Shown one piece after another: positions 28,067 through 37,183 of a stretch of DNA of 64,000 nucleotides (its first letter is position 1; each line of letters begins with the position of its first letter). The stretch lies in the NCBI GenBank assembly GCA_019634975.1, contig JAHCAI010000001.1:124001-188000 (forward strand), read 5' to 3'. Made by a program: the position numbers and the translations under genes. The notes below the pieces were generated by a model. That model saw only the letters and a list, made by a program, of their open reading frames with translations, did not search any database and was not told where the DNA came from. Source of the DNA: Burkholderiales bacterium. Its GTDB lineage: Bacteria; Pseudomonadota; Gammaproteobacteria; Burkholderiales; SG8-41.

Positions 28067-29056
28067 ATGAAGATGCAGGTCGTCAGCGCCGCGCGTGCAC
28101 TCGCCGCCGCGGTGTGCATGTCAGTAGCACCATCCGTAATGGCAGCCGATGCCGCCAAGGATTATCCGAACAAGCCGGTGCGTTTCATTTCGCCGTTCAC
28201 CCCGGGCGCCGGCACCGACTCCACCGCGCGCGCCCTGGCCGCGCACATGAGCACGCTGTGGGGGCAGCAGTTTGTCGTCGACAACCGCACCGGCGCCGCC
28301 GGCTCCATCGGCGTCGAGCTGACCGCGCTGGCCCCGCCCGACGGCTACACGATCTGCCTGATCTCCGCCTCGCACAGCGTCAATTCCGGCACCAATCCCA
28401 AGCTGCCTTACGACCTTGGCAAGGACCTGCAGGGCATCTCGCAGGCCACCTCGCTGTTCTACGCGGTTTATCTCAATCCCAAGGTGCCGGCGAACAGCAT
28501 CAAGGAACTAATCGCTTATGCCAAAGCCAATCCCGGAAAGATCCTGTTCAGCTCGTCGGGCACCGGCGGCCTGCAGCATTTTGCCGGCGAGATGTTCAAG
28601 TACATGGCCAAGGTCGACATGGTCCACGTGCCGTACAAGGGCACCGCGGCCGGCGTCATCGCCAACCTGTCCGGAGACGTGCAGCTCGGCTTCGGCACCC
28701 TGTTCGGCGTGCGCTCCCACTGGCAGGCCGGGCGCCTGCGCGTGCTGGCGATCACCGCAGCCAAACGCTCCCCGGCGGTGCCCGACGTGCCGACGGTCGC
28801 CGAATCCGGTGTTCCCGGGTATGAGGTCGACCAGTGGTACGGCGTGATCACCGGCGCCAAGGTGCCCAAGCCCATCGTCAACAAGATCCGCGAGGGCATC
28901 GTCGATGCGTTGAAGCAACCCGAAACCGCAAAGCGCCTCGCGGCGGAGGGCTCGACGCCGGTGGGTTCGACGCCCGAGCAGTTCACCGCGCATATCCGTT
29001 CCGAGATGGCGAAATGGAACAAGCTGGCGAAAGCGGCGAAGCTGGATCTGAAGTGA
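28067..29056 (+). CDS. Bug/TctC-family periplasmic solute-binding protein
   Basis: 329 residues. A Sec signal (MKMQVVSAARALAAAVCMSV, cleaved after VMA) precedes the Bug fold: YPNKPVRFISPFTPGAGTDS, the pocket loop in VDNRTGAAGSIG, PPDGYT and VPYKGTAAGVIANL. Bug proteins bind carboxylates, amino acids or other small molecules for tripartite tricarboxylate transporters, but no TctA or TctB gene is in the window, so it is an orphan. AGGAGAGG lies just upstream of the ATG. A rho-independent terminator follows. Confidence 0.93.
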   Translation: MKMQVVSAARALAAAVCMSVAPSVMAADAAKDYPNKPVRFISPFTPGAGTDSTARALAAHMSTLWGQQFVVDNRTGAAGSIGVELTALAPPDGYTICLISASHSVNSGTNPKLPYDLGKDLQGISQATSLFYAVYLNPKVPANSIKELIAYAKANPGKILFSSSGTGGLQHFAGEMFKYMAKVDMVHVPYKGTAAGVIANLSGDVQLGFGTLFGVRSHWQAGRLRVLAITAAKRSPAVPDVPTVAESGVPGYEVDQWYGVITGAKVPKPIVNKIREGIVDALKQPETAKRLAAEGSTPVGSTPEQFTAHIRSEMAKWNKLAKAAKLDLK

Positions 29057-29080
29057 TCGGCTGAGCTGCTGAACAAAGGA

Positions 29081-29107
29081 AAAGCCCGCGCAATGCGGGC
29101 TTTTTTT
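29081..29107 (+). terminator. Rho-independent terminator of the Bug gene
   Basis: AAAGCCCGC, loop gcaat, GCGGGC, then seven T residues, 25 bp past the stop codon. The A-rich left side lets it work in both directions. Confidence 0.88.
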
Positions 29108-29125
29108 CTCCCGCCGGCGCCTCCG

Positions 29126-29143
29126 GGTGCACCGCGATGCACC
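29126..29143. promoter_or_regulatory. Possible enhancer palindrome upstream of the sigma-54 promoter
   Basis: GGTGCA-ccgcga-TGCACC is a perfect 18-bp inverted repeat about 120 bp upstream of the sigma-54 element, a normal distance for an enhancer-binding protein. The half-sites resemble NtrC half-sites (TGCACC/GGTGCA), but their order is reversed, so the regulator is uncertain. Confidence 0.4.
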
Positions 29144-29263
29144 ATTTCCTGCCTGCCTGCCCCAAAGCGGTGCCCCTGCGCGGGCGTCTACCGTTGCGGG
29201 CGAGGGTCTGCAAGCAGCTGTTTCTAAAAGGCAATGACTGAAGTTTTCGGTGGGGTGCCGAGA

Positions 29264-29279
29264 TGGCATGCCCCTTGCA
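29264..29279 (+). promoter_or_regulatory. Sigma-54 (RpoN) promoter of the dpp-like/atzF operon
   Basis: TGGCATGCCCCTTGCA matches the -24/-12 consensus TGGCAC-N5-TTGCW with one change. The invariant GG (29265-29266) and GC (29277-29278) are separated by exactly 10 bp. It lies 55 bp before the ATG of the binding-protein gene and points towards it. Confidence 0.75.
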
Positions 29280-29333
29280 TCCCGGCTTGTATACCGCAAG
29301 GGATGCGGGCTGACCTGAAAGGAACCTTCTGCC

Positions 29334-30947
29334 ATGAACCGCCGCCAACTTCTTAAATCCGCAGGTGCGCTGGCTGCCGGCGCCTCGCTGCTGCCTTTCC
29401 TGAAAACCAATGCCTGGGCGCAGAGCGGCAGCACCGCCGTGGTGCTGATCGGCAACACCATCAACAGCCTCGACATCCACCGCCCCGGCACCAACCGCCC
29501 GAGTTACCAGGTCGCTGTCAATGTCTACGACCGGCTGGTGACCTTCGGCACCAAGAAACTCGCCGACGGTTCGCTGGCCTACGACTACGACAAGGTGCAG
29601 CCCGAACTCGCCGAGAGCTGGAGCTTCTCGCCCGACCGCAAATCGATCACCTTCAAGATCAAGGCCAATGCCGCCTTCTGGGACGGCACACCGGTCACCG
29701 CCGACGACGTCAAATGGTCCTTCGACCGCGCGCTGGCGCTGGGCGGTTTCCCGAAAGTGCAGATGGGCGCCGGCGGCTTCGTCGAGCCCGGGCAGTTCGT
29801 CGTCGTCGACGCCAAGACCTTCCGCGTCGACCTCAAGCGGCCGTCGAAGCTGGCGCTGCCCAATCTCGGCGTGCCGGTCGCGGTGATCATCAATTCCAAG
29901 GTGGCGAAGGCCAATGCCACTGCGGCCGATCCCTGGGCCGCGGAGTACCTCCATCGCAACCCCGCCGGCAGCGGCGCTTTCAGGGTCGAGCGCTGGGATG
30001 CCGGCCAGCAGCTGATCTACGTGCGCAACGACAAATGGGCGGGCGGTCCCCTGCCCGGCGTGCAGCGCGTGATCATCCGCGAGGTGCCGGCAACCGCGAC
30101 GCGGCGCGCGCTGGTCGAACGCGGCGATGCCCACCTGTCCTTCCAGATCCCCAACAAGGATGCGCAGGAGCTGGCCGCGGCGAAGAAGGTGAAAGTGGTC
30201 GGATCCCCGATCGACAACTGCCTCTATGTCGCCTGCCTCAACCAGAACTTCGAGCCTTTCCGCGACCCGAAGGTGCGCCAGGCCGTGGCCTTCGCGATTC
30301 CCTACGAGCAGATATTCAGGCAGGCCGCCTACGGCCGCGGCGTGAAGATGTGGGGCGCCAAATCGGCAAAGCCCGCGACCGCCGCCTGGCCGCAGCCATT
30401 TCCCTACGACACCGATCTCAAGAAGGCGAAGGCGCTGCTCGACCAGACCAAATACAAGGACGGCTTCGAAGTGCCGCTGTCCTACGACCTCGGCGAAGCC
30501 GACTGGGGCGAACCCGCGGCGCTGCTGATCCAGGAGAGCCTCGGCAAGATCGGCATCAAGGTCACCCTCGACAAGGTGCCCGGCGCGAACTGGCGCACCG
30601 TCGCGCTGGTCGAGAAAAAGCTGCCTTTCCTGCTGGAGAACTTCGGCGGCTGGCTCAACACGCCCTGCTATTACTTCTACTGGGCCTACATCAAGGGCAA
30701 CCTGTTCAACGCTTCCAACTACGATGACGCCACGGTCAAGCAGCTGGTCGAGGAGACGCTGCACATGGAGAAATCCGACAAGGCCTACGACGGCAAGATC
30801 CGGCAGATGATCCAGAAGGCATTCGACGACCTGCCGCGCATCCCCCTGTGGCAGCCGACGCTGGAATCGGCGATGACGCCCAAGCTGCAGGGCTACGAGT
30901 TCTGGTTCCACCGCCAGGTCGACGCGCGGAAATACCGACTCGCCTGA
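29334..30947 (+). CDS. DppA/OppA-family ABC substrate-binding protein
   Basis: 537 residues of SBP family 5. A twin-arginine leader (MNRRQLLKSAGALAAGASLL, cleaved near AWAQ) is followed by a domain with WSFSPDRKSITFKIKANAAFWDGTPVTADDV, the family signature. These proteins deliver peptides, nickel or other small ligands to DppBC permeases. AAAGGAACC precedes the ATG. It is the first gene of a six-gene run (binding protein, two permeases, fused ATPase, allophanate hydrolase, GntR) behind a sigma-54 promoter. The partner atzF suggests the ligand is a nitrogen compound, not a peptide. Confidence 0.92.
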   Translation: MNRRQLLKSAGALAAGASLLPFLKTNAWAQSGSTAVVLIGNTINSLDIHRPGTNRPSYQVAVNVYDRLVTFGTKKLADGSLAYDYDKVQPELAESWSFSPDRKSITFKIKANAAFWDGTPVTADDVKWSFDRALALGGFPKVQMGAGGFVEPGQFVVVDAKTFRVDLKRPSKLALPNLGVPVAVIINSKVAKANATAADPWAAEYLHRNPAGSGAFRVERWDAGQQLIYVRNDKWAGGPLPGVQRVIIREVPATATRRALVERGDAHLSFQIPNKDAQELAAAKKVKVVGSPIDNCLYVACLNQNFEPFRDPKVRQAVAFAIPYEQIFRQAAYGRGVKMWGAKSAKPATAAWPQPFPYDTDLKKAKALLDQTKYKDGFEVPLSYDLGEADWGEPAALLIQESLGKIGIKVTLDKVPGANWRTVALVEKKLPFLLENFGGWLNTPCYYFYWAYIKGNLFNASNYDDATVKQLVEETLHMEKSDKAYDGKIRQMIQKAFDDLPRIPLWQPTLESAMTPKLQGYEFWFHRQVDARKYRLA

Positions 30948-30956
30948 GAAGACGGC

Positions 30957-31976
30957 ATGAGCCAGCTGGCGATCATTCTCGCGCGTGTGCTGCAGGCCAT
31001 CCCGACGATCTTCGGGATCGTCGTGGTCACTTTCCTGCTCACGCGCGCGCTGCCCGGCGATCCGGCGGCCTATTTCGCCGGCGCGTCGGCGACGCCGGAG
31101 TCGATCGCCGAGATCCGCGCCAGGCTTGGCCTGGACCAGCCGCTGCCGCTGCAGTTCGTGGATTACGTCAGGGACCTCGCCAGCGGCGACCTCGGCCAGT
31201 CGATTTCCACCGGCCAGCCGGTGGCGACCGAATTGCTGCGGCGGCTGCCCGCCTCGCTGGAGCTGACGCTGTTCGCGCTGCTGCTGTCGGTGGGCGTCGC
31301 GGTGCCGCTGGGCGTGCTGGCCGCAGTGCGCCAGGACAGCTGGATCGACCAGCTCTGCCGCTTTGTCGTCACCGCCGGCGTCAGCCTGCCGACCTTCTTC
31401 ACCGGGCTGCTGCTGGTCTACGTGTTCTATTTCCTGCTCGGCTGGGCGCCGGCGCCGCTGGGCCGGCTCGACATGCTGCACATCCCGCCGCCGCAGGTGA
31501 CCGGTTTTCTGGTCATCGACGGCCTGATCGCGCGCGAGTGGGGCACGGCCTGGTCGGCCTTCAAGCAGCTGCTGCTGCCGGGCATCACGCTGGCGCTGTT
31601 CACGCTGGCGCCGATCGCGCGCATGACCCGCGCCGCAATGCTGCAGGCGCTGGCCTCCGAGTACCTGCGCACCGCGCGCGCTGCCGGGCTCTCCAGCGGC
31701 CGCGTGCTGATGGTCTACGCCTTCCGCAATGCGATGCTGCCGGTGGTGACCACGCTGGGCATGGTGTTCTCGTTCACGCTGGGCGCCAACGTGCTGGTGG
31801 AGAAGGTTTTCGCCTGGCCCGGCATCGGCTCCTTCGCGATCGAGGCGCTGGTGGTGTCGGACTATGCCGCGGTGCAGGGATTCGTGCTGTCGATGGCGGT
31901 GCTGTTCGTGCTGCTGAACCTCGCGATCGACACGCTCTACACGCTGATCGATCCGCGCGTGCGCATCGAGGGCTGA
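30957..31976 (+). CDS. DppB-family ABC transporter permease
   Basis: 339 residues with six membrane segments: an N-terminal helix (AIILARVLQAIPTIFGIVVV) followed by the long periplasmic loop LPGDPAAYFAGASATPESIA and five more helices. The EAA loop that contacts the ATPase is ARMTRAAMLQALASEYLRTA, followed by AAGLSSGRVLMVYAFRNAMLP. The gene starts 9 bp after the binding-protein stop. It forms the channel together with the next gene. Confidence 0.93.
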   Translation: MSQLAIILARVLQAIPTIFGIVVVTFLLTRALPGDPAAYFAGASATPESIAEIRARLGLDQPLPLQFVDYVRDLASGDLGQSISTGQPVATELLRRLPASLELTLFALLLSVGVAVPLGVLAAVRQDSWIDQLCRFVVTAGVSLPTFFTGLLLVYVFYFLLGWAPAPLGRLDMLHIPPPQVTGFLVIDGLIAREWGTAWSAFKQLLLPGITLALFTLAPIARMTRAAMLQALASEYLRTARAAGLSSGRVLMVYAFRNAMLPVVTTLGMVFSFTLGANVLVEKVFAWPGIGSFAIEALVVSDYAAVQGFVLSMAVLFVLLNLAIDTLYTLIDPRVRIEG

Positions 31977-31994
31977 AAGCGGAGGACCGAGGAC

Positions 31995-32897
31995 ATGACA
32001 GACGCCACCTACACCCCGCAGCTCGCCGCCGGCGCGAAACGCAGCTCGGCCTGGAGCCGCGGCTTCGCCCATTTCCGCTATGTGATGACCTCCAACCCGG
32101 TGACCTTCATCGCCTTCGTGCTGCTCGCCGGCATGATCGTCATCGCGCTGTTCGGGCCCATGCTGGTGCCCCACGATCCGCTGGCGACGCTTGCCGACAA
32201 GGCGCTGAAGCCGCCGAGCCGGGAGCACTGGTTCGGCACCGACCAGCTCGGCCGCGACGTGTTCTCCCGCGTCATCGTCGCCACCCGGCTCGACCTGCTG
32301 ATCTCGGTGTCGGCGGTGGCGCTGTCCTTTTTCGTCGGCGCCGCGATGGGCGCCTGCGCCGGCTACTGGGGCGGCTGGTTCGACAAGCTCTCCGGCCGCC
32401 TGCTCGACACCATCATGGCCTTCCCGCTGTTCGTGCTGGCGATGGGCATCGTCGCCGCCGCCGGCAACACCATCCAGAACATCGTCATCGCCACCGCGAT
32501 CATCAACCTGCCGTTCTACGCGCGGGTCGCGCGCGCCGAGGTGTCGATCCGCCGCAATGCCGGCTATGTGCAGGCGGCGCGGCTGTCGGGCAATTCCGAG
32601 CTGCGCATCCTGATCTGGAAAATCCTGCCCAACACCCTGCCGCCGATGATGGTGCAGCTGTCGCTGAATATGGGCTGGGCGATCCTCAATGCCGCCGGCC
32701 TGTCCTTCATCGGGCTCGGCGTGCGGCCGCCGACCGCGGAGTGGGGGATCATGGTTGCCGAGGGCGCCAACTACATCGTCTCCGGCGAATGGTGGCTTGC
32801 CTTGTTCCCCGGCGCGGCGCTGATGCTCGCCGTGTTCACCTTCAACCTGCTCGGCGACGGCCTGCGCGACCTCGTCGACCCGCAGAGGCGCACATGA
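31995..32897 (+). CDS. DppC-family ABC transporter permease
   Basis: 300 residues. It has the typical DppC N-terminal stretch (LVPHDPLATLADKALKPPS then HWFGTDQLGRDVFSR) and six membrane segments; the EAA loop is YARVARAEVSIRRNAGYVQA. GGAGGACCGAGG precedes the start. The last bases (ATGA, 32894-32897) overlap the start of the fused ATPase gene, so translation is coupled. Confidence 0.93.
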   Translation: MTDATYTPQLAAGAKRSSAWSRGFAHFRYVMTSNPVTFIAFVLLAGMIVIALFGPMLVPHDPLATLADKALKPPSREHWFGTDQLGRDVFSRVIVATRLDLLISVSAVALSFFVGAAMGACAGYWGGWFDKLSGRLLDTIMAFPLFVLAMGIVAAAGNTIQNIVIATAIINLPFYARVARAEVSIRRNAGYVQAARLSGNSELRILIWKILPNTLPPMMVQLSLNMGWAILNAAGLSFIGLGVRPPTAEWGIMVAEGANYIVSGEWWLALFPGAALMLAVFTFNLLGDGLRDLVDPQRRT

Positions 32898-34630
32898 GCC
32901 CCCAGCTGACCGGCCACCTGCACAATCCGCCGTTGCTCGCGGTGCACGACCTCTGCGTCGAGTTCGCCACCCGCAAGGGCACGGTCACCGCCGTGCGTTC
33001 GGTCAACCTGCAGGTCGCCAAGGGCGAGACGCTGGGCATCGTCGGCGAGTCCGGCTCCGGCAAGTCGGTGACCTCGTACGCGGTGATGCGCATCCTCGAC
33101 CGCGCCGGGCGCATTGCCGCCGGGAAAATAGAGTTCGGCGGCATGCAGCTGCACGACGCCGACGAGGCAATGATGAGCGACCTGCGCGGCCGCGAGATCT
33201 CGATGATTTTCCAGAATCCGCGCGCGGCGCTGAATCCGATCCGTCCGGTCGGCAAGCAGATCGAGGACGTGCTGATCCGCCACGCCCAGGCCACGCACGA
33301 CCAGGCGAAGCGGAAGGCGATCGAGGCGCTGGCGAAAGTGCGCATCCGCGACCCGGAGGCGCGCTACCACGCCTATCCCTTCGAGCTCTCGGGCGGCATG
33401 TGCCAGCGCGTGGTGATCGCGATCGCGCTCGCCTGCAAGCCGCAGCTGCTGATCGCCGACGAGCCGACCACCGGGCTCGATGTCACCACGCAGCGCGCGG
33501 TGATGGAGCTGGTGCGCGAGCTGACGCGCTCGGAGGGCATGTCGACGCTGCTGATCACCCACGACCTCGGGCTCGCCGGCGAATACTGCGACCGCATCAT
33601 CGTCATGGAAAAGGGCGGAGTGGTCGAGCAGCAGGACACCGCGAAACTGTTCGCCGCGCCGGCGCATCCCTACACCCGGCGCCTGATCCGCTCGACGCCG
33701 CATGCCGCCCGCAACATCCGCGACCTGCTGCCGGAAGACCTGCGCCTGCCGCCGCCGCCCCTGCTGTCCGTCTCGGACGAGCCGCTGCTCGAGGTCAAGG
33801 ACCTGGTCAAGGAATACGCGCCGCCCGGCGGCTTGCTGCAGCGCCTGCGCGGCAGGGGCGGCGCCAAACCCTTCCGCGCCGTCGACGGCATCAGTTTCAG
33901 CATCGCCCGCGGCGAAAGCGTCGGTTTGGTCGGCGAATCCGGTTGCGGCAAGTCGACGACCTCGGCGATGGTGATGCGCCTGCTCGATGCCACTTCCGGC
34001 AGCATCTGTTTCAAGGGTGGGGAACTGACCGCGGTGCCGGCCGGCGAGTTCGCGCGTTCACCGCTGCGCCGCGAACTGCAGATGGTGTTCCAGGATCCTC
34101 ACGAAAGCCTCAATCCGCGCTCGACCGCGGCGCAGTCGATCGCCGATCCGCTGCTGCGCCTCGAAGGCATGAGCGACGCCGCCGCGATCCGCGACCGCGT
34201 CGAGGCGCTGGCGAGCCAGGTCGGCCTGCCGCTGGAGTTGCTCGACCGCCTGCCGCACCAGCTCTCCGGCGGGCAGAAGGCCCGCGTCGGCATTGCGCGG
34301 GCGATCGCGACGCGGCCGGAGCTGCTGATCCTCGACGAGCCGACCGCCGCGCTCGACGTCTCGGTGCAGGCCGTGGTGCTCAACCTGCTCGCCGACCTCA
34401 AGGCCGAGTTCGGCATGAGCTACCTCTTCGTGAGCCATGACCTCGAGGTGGTGCGGCTGCTCTGCGACCGCGTGATCGTCATGCGTGCGGGGCGCATCGT
34501 CGAGGAGGGGCCCGCGGCGCGGGTGCTGTCGGAGCCGCAGGCGGAATACACCCGGGAGCTGCTGGCGGCGATTCCGCGGCCGGCGCACCTTGCCGGCCAT
34601 GCCGCGGCGACGCGGGCGGTGAACGCATGA
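32894..34630 (+). CDS. Fused DppD-DppF ABC ATPase
   Basis: 578 residues with two complete nucleotide-binding domains in one chain. The first has Walker A GESGSGKS (about residue 53), signature LSGGMCQR and Walker B LLIADEPT; the second has GESGCGKST (about 347), LSGGQKAR and LLILDEPT. Each ends with an oligopeptide-type C-terminal segment (HPYTRRLIRSTP and EYTRELLAAIP). Such fusions replace separate DppD and DppF. The first signature has Met-Cys in place of the usual Gln-Met-x positions. It overlaps both neighbours by 4 bp. Confidence 0.92.
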   Translation: MSPQLTGHLHNPPLLAVHDLCVEFATRKGTVTAVRSVNLQVAKGETLGIVGESGSGKSVTSYAVMRILDRAGRIAAGKIEFGGMQLHDADEAMMSDLRGREISMIFQNPRAALNPIRPVGKQIEDVLIRHAQATHDQAKRKAIEALAKVRIRDPEARYHAYPFELSGGMCQRVVIAIALACKPQLLIADEPTTGLDVTTQRAVMELVRELTRSEGMSTLLITHDLGLAGEYCDRIIVMEKGGVVEQQDTAKLFAAPAHPYTRRLIRSTPHAARNIRDLLPEDLRLPPPPLLSVSDEPLLEVKDLVKEYAPPGGLLQRLRGRGGAKPFRAVDGISFSIARGESVGLVGESGCGKSTTSAMVMRLLDATSGSICFKGGELTAVPAGEFARSPLRRELQMVFQDPHESLNPRSTAAQSIADPLLRLEGMSDAAAIRDRVEALASQVGLPLELLDRLPHQLSGGQKARVGIARAIATRPELLILDEPTAALDVSVQAVVLNLLADLKAEFGMSYLFVSHDLEVVRLLCDRVIVMRAGRIVEEGPAARVLSEPQAEYTRELLAAIPRPAHLAGHAAATRAVNA

Positions 34631-36441
34631 GCGCGCCGCTGACCGCCATCGCGATCCGCGAAGCGGTGATCGCCGGCACGCTCGATGCGCCGGCCTTCCT
34701 GCGCGAACGCTGGCAGCAGCTGCGCCGGATCAACGACGGCGCGCGCGACCCCGCCTGGATCAGCCTCGCCACGGAAGCGCAGCTCGAAGAGCAGCTCGCC
34801 GCGCTGGCGCAGCGCGACCCGGCGCAGTGCCCGCTCTACGGCGTGCCCTTCGCGGTCAAGGACAACATCGATGTGGCCGGCTGGACCACCACCGCGGCCT
34901 GTCCCGAGTTCGCCCAGGTCGCGCGGCACACGGCGCATGTGGTCCGCGCGCTGCAGGACGCCGGCGCGGTGCTGCTCGGCAAGACCAACCTCGACCAGTT
35001 CGCCACCGGCCTGGTGGGCACGCGTTCGCCTTACGGCGCGGTGCCCAACAGCTTCAGCGCAGCGCACATCAGCGGCGGCTCCAGTTCGGGCTCGGCCTCG
35101 GTCGTCGCCCGCGGGCTGGTCGCCTTCGCGCTCGGCACCGACACCGCCGGCTCGGGTCGCGTGCCCGCGGGTTTCAACAACCTCGTCGGCGTCAAGCCGA
35201 CACCGGGCATCGTCAGTAACGAAGGCGTGCTGCCGGCCTGCCGCACGCTTGACTGCGTGTCACTGCTGACATTGACCGCGGCCGACGCCGCGCGGGTGTT
35301 TGCGGTGATGGCGGGGCCGGGCGCGCCGCAGCCCGCGGAGCCGGTGTTCAGCCGGCCGGCGCAGCGGCGCCATGCCCTGCCGCCGCAGCCGCGGGTCGGC
35401 ACGCCGCGTGAACTGCCTTTCCTCGACGGCGCCTACGGGCGGCTGTTCGGTGATGCCATACGCCACCTGCAGGCGCTGCAGTGCAACCACGACCGTTTTG
35501 ACCTCGCGCCCTTCGCCGAAGTCGCGGCGCTGCTCTACCAGGGGCCGTGGACGGCCGAACGTTACGCCATCGCCGGGCGTTACACCGACAGCGGCGCGCC
35601 GGGCATCGATCCGGTGGTCGCCGAGGTCATCGGCAAGGGGCGCAATTACTCGGCGGTCGATGCCTTCAACGCGCTCTACCGCGTGCGCGAGCTCGAAGCG
35701 CAGACCCGCGGCGTGTGGGACGAGTTCGACGTGCTGATGGTGCCGACCGCGCCGCATCTGCCGACCTTCGCCGAGATCGCCGCGGCGCCGGTGGCGCGCA
35801 ACAGCGAACTCGGCAGCTACACCAATTTCGTCAACCTGCTCGGGCTGTCCGCGCTCGCCGTGCCCTTCGGCTTCACCGAGGAGGGCCTGCCTTTCGGCGT
35901 GACCTTCATCGCGCCCGGCGGCAGCGACTGGGCACTGGTCGAATTCGCCGCGCAGTGGCAGCGTTCGCGCGCGTTGCCGCTGGGCGCGAGGCTGCGCGCG
36001 CTGCAGGCCGCCGACATCCTGATCAGCGATGCACCCCCGGGGGCGCTGCCGCTGGCCGTGGTCGGCGCCCACCTCTCGGGCATGCCGCTCAACCACCAGC
36101 TGACCAATATCGGCGCGCGGCTGCGCGCGGCGACACGCACCGCGGCGGCCTACCGGCTCTATGCGCTGCCGGGTACCACGCCGCCGAAGCCGGGACTCGC
36201 GCGGGCCGCCAACGGTGCCGCGATCGAGGTCGAGGTGTACGATGTGCCTGCGGCAGAGCTGGGCGCTTTCCTTGCCGCCATCCCGCAGCCGCTGGGGCTC
36301 GGCCGCATCGAGCTGCAGGACGGCTCCTGGGTCAGCGGTTTCATCTGCGAGCCCGCGGCGTTGCAGGAGGCCGAGGACATCACCGAGTACGGCGGCTGGC
36401 GCAACTACCTTGCCGCCGGCACACGCAGGAGGAGCGCCTGA
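34627..36441 (+). CDS. atzF: Allophanate hydrolase (AtzF)
   Basis: 604 residues: an amidase-signature domain and the AtzF-specific C-terminal domain. The Ser-cisSer-Lys triad is in PFAVKDNID (Lys78), GGSSSGSAS and TDTAGSGRVPAG. The C-terminal part carries VVGAHLSGMPLNHQLT, YRLYALPGTTPPKPGL and DITEYGGWRNYL, seen in allophanate hydrolases and not in ordinary amidases. It splits allophanate to ammonia and CO2. No urea carboxylase, biuret hydrolase or cyanurate hydrolase gene is nearby. Its start overlaps the ATPase stop by 4 bp, so import and hydrolysis are coupled. Confidence 0.93.
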   Translation: MSAPLTAIAIREAVIAGTLDAPAFLRERWQQLRRINDGARDPAWISLATEAQLEEQLAALAQRDPAQCPLYGVPFAVKDNIDVAGWTTTAACPEFAQVARHTAHVVRALQDAGAVLLGKTNLDQFATGLVGTRSPYGAVPNSFSAAHISGGSSSGSASVVARGLVAFALGTDTAGSGRVPAGFNNLVGVKPTPGIVSNEGVLPACRTLDCVSLLTLTAADAARVFAVMAGPGAPQPAEPVFSRPAQRRHALPPQPRVGTPRELPFLDGAYGRLFGDAIRHLQALQCNHDRFDLAPFAEVAALLYQGPWTAERYAIAGRYTDSGAPGIDPVVAEVIGKGRNYSAVDAFNALYRVRELEAQTRGVWDEFDVLMVPTAPHLPTFAEIAAAPVARNSELGSYTNFVNLLGLSALAVPFGFTEEGLPFGVTFIAPGGSDWALVEFAAQWQRSRALPLGARLRALQAADILISDAPPGALPLAVVGAHLSGMPLNHQLTNIGARLRAATRTAAAYRLYALPGTTPPKPGLARAANGAAIEVEVYDVPAAELGAFLAAIPQPLGLGRIELQDGSWVSGFICEPAALQEAEDITEYGGWRNYLAAGTRRRSA

Positions 36442-36443
36442 TC

Positions 36444-37154
36444 ATGGCGAAGGTCGTCGACATCAGCGGGGACGCCGGCAGCCTGGCCGACAAGGCCTAT
36501 GCCGTGATCAAGAAGCGGATCTTCGACTTCGACCTGATGCCGGGAGACCGCCTGTCGGAGTCCGAGCTGGCGCAGCAGGCCGGCGTCAGCCGCACGCCGC
36601 TGCGGCAGGCGCTGCAGCGGCTGCAGCATGAAGGCTTCGTCGAGGCGATTCCGAAAGTCGGCTGGCTGATACCGCCGCTGAGCTTCGACAAGTTCGACGA
36701 ACTCTACGACTTCCGCGTGCTGATTGAGTGTTTTGCCGTGCGTGGTCTCTGCAAGTCTGCCGCCGATCGTCCGGAGCTGCAGGCGCTCGCCGCCGTCTGG
36801 CAGGTGCCGCTGAAGGCGCGGCTGCAGGACCCCGTGCGCGTCGGCGAGCTTGACGAGGAGTTCCACCGCCGCATCGTCGACTCCACCGGCAACGGCGAGA
36901 TGCGGCGCAGCTACCGGGAAATCACCGAGCGCATGCGCATCATCCGCCGCCTCGACTTCATCAAGCCCGACCGCGTGTCGGCGACCTACGACGAACACGC
37001 CAAGATCATCAGCGCGATCCAGAGGCGCCGGGCCGACGAGGCGCAGCGCCTGCTGCGCGCCCACATCGAGCAGAGCAAGCTCGAAGTGCGCAAGATCACC
37101 CTCGACATGCTCTACCAGGCACGGTCTCGAAACCGTTCATCACATACGGATTGA
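36444..37154 (+). CDS. GntR-family (FadR/FCD) regulator
   Basis: 236 residues. The winged helix spans about residues 15-80 (LADKAYAVIKKRIFDFDLMP then ESELAQQAGVSRTPLRQALQ). The FCD ligand domain follows, with metal-binding candidates Asp/His in DEEFHRRIVDSTGN and HAKIISAI. It begins 2 bp after atzF with GGAGGAGCG inside the atzF end. As the last gene of the operon it probably reports on an intermediate of the imported nitrogen compound. The ATG at 36444 starts the recognisable domain; the frame upstream is antisense-like shadow of atzF. Confidence 0.9.
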   Translation: MAKVVDISGDAGSLADKAYAVIKKRIFDFDLMPGDRLSESELAQQAGVSRTPLRQALQRLQHEGFVEAIPKVGWLIPPLSFDKFDELYDFRVLIECFAVRGLCKSAADRPELQALAAVWQVPLKARLQDPVRVGELDEEFHRRIVDSTGNGEMRRSYREITERMRIIRRLDFIKPDRVSATYDEHAKIISAIQRRRADEAQRLLRAHIEQSKLEVRKITLDMLYQARSRNRSSHTD

Positions 37155-37183
37155 GGTCTCCGCGCCGTCTTTGCCCGCAGGCA

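Noticed and set aside
29126..29143. NtrC binding site
   Set aside because: The half-sites occur in reversed order compared with the TGCACC-N5-GGTGCA consensus, so it was kept only as an unassigned palindrome.
28983..32228. Long minus-strand open frame of 1081 codons opposite the dpp-like operon
   Set aside because: It mirrors strongly conserved plus-strand genes; the translation is His/Arg/Gly/Gln-rich without domains. High GC3 removes stops on the opposite strand. The same applies to 2857-4347 (+), 18750-21257 (-), 20821-23115 (-), 16395-18632 (-) and 10795-12438 (-).
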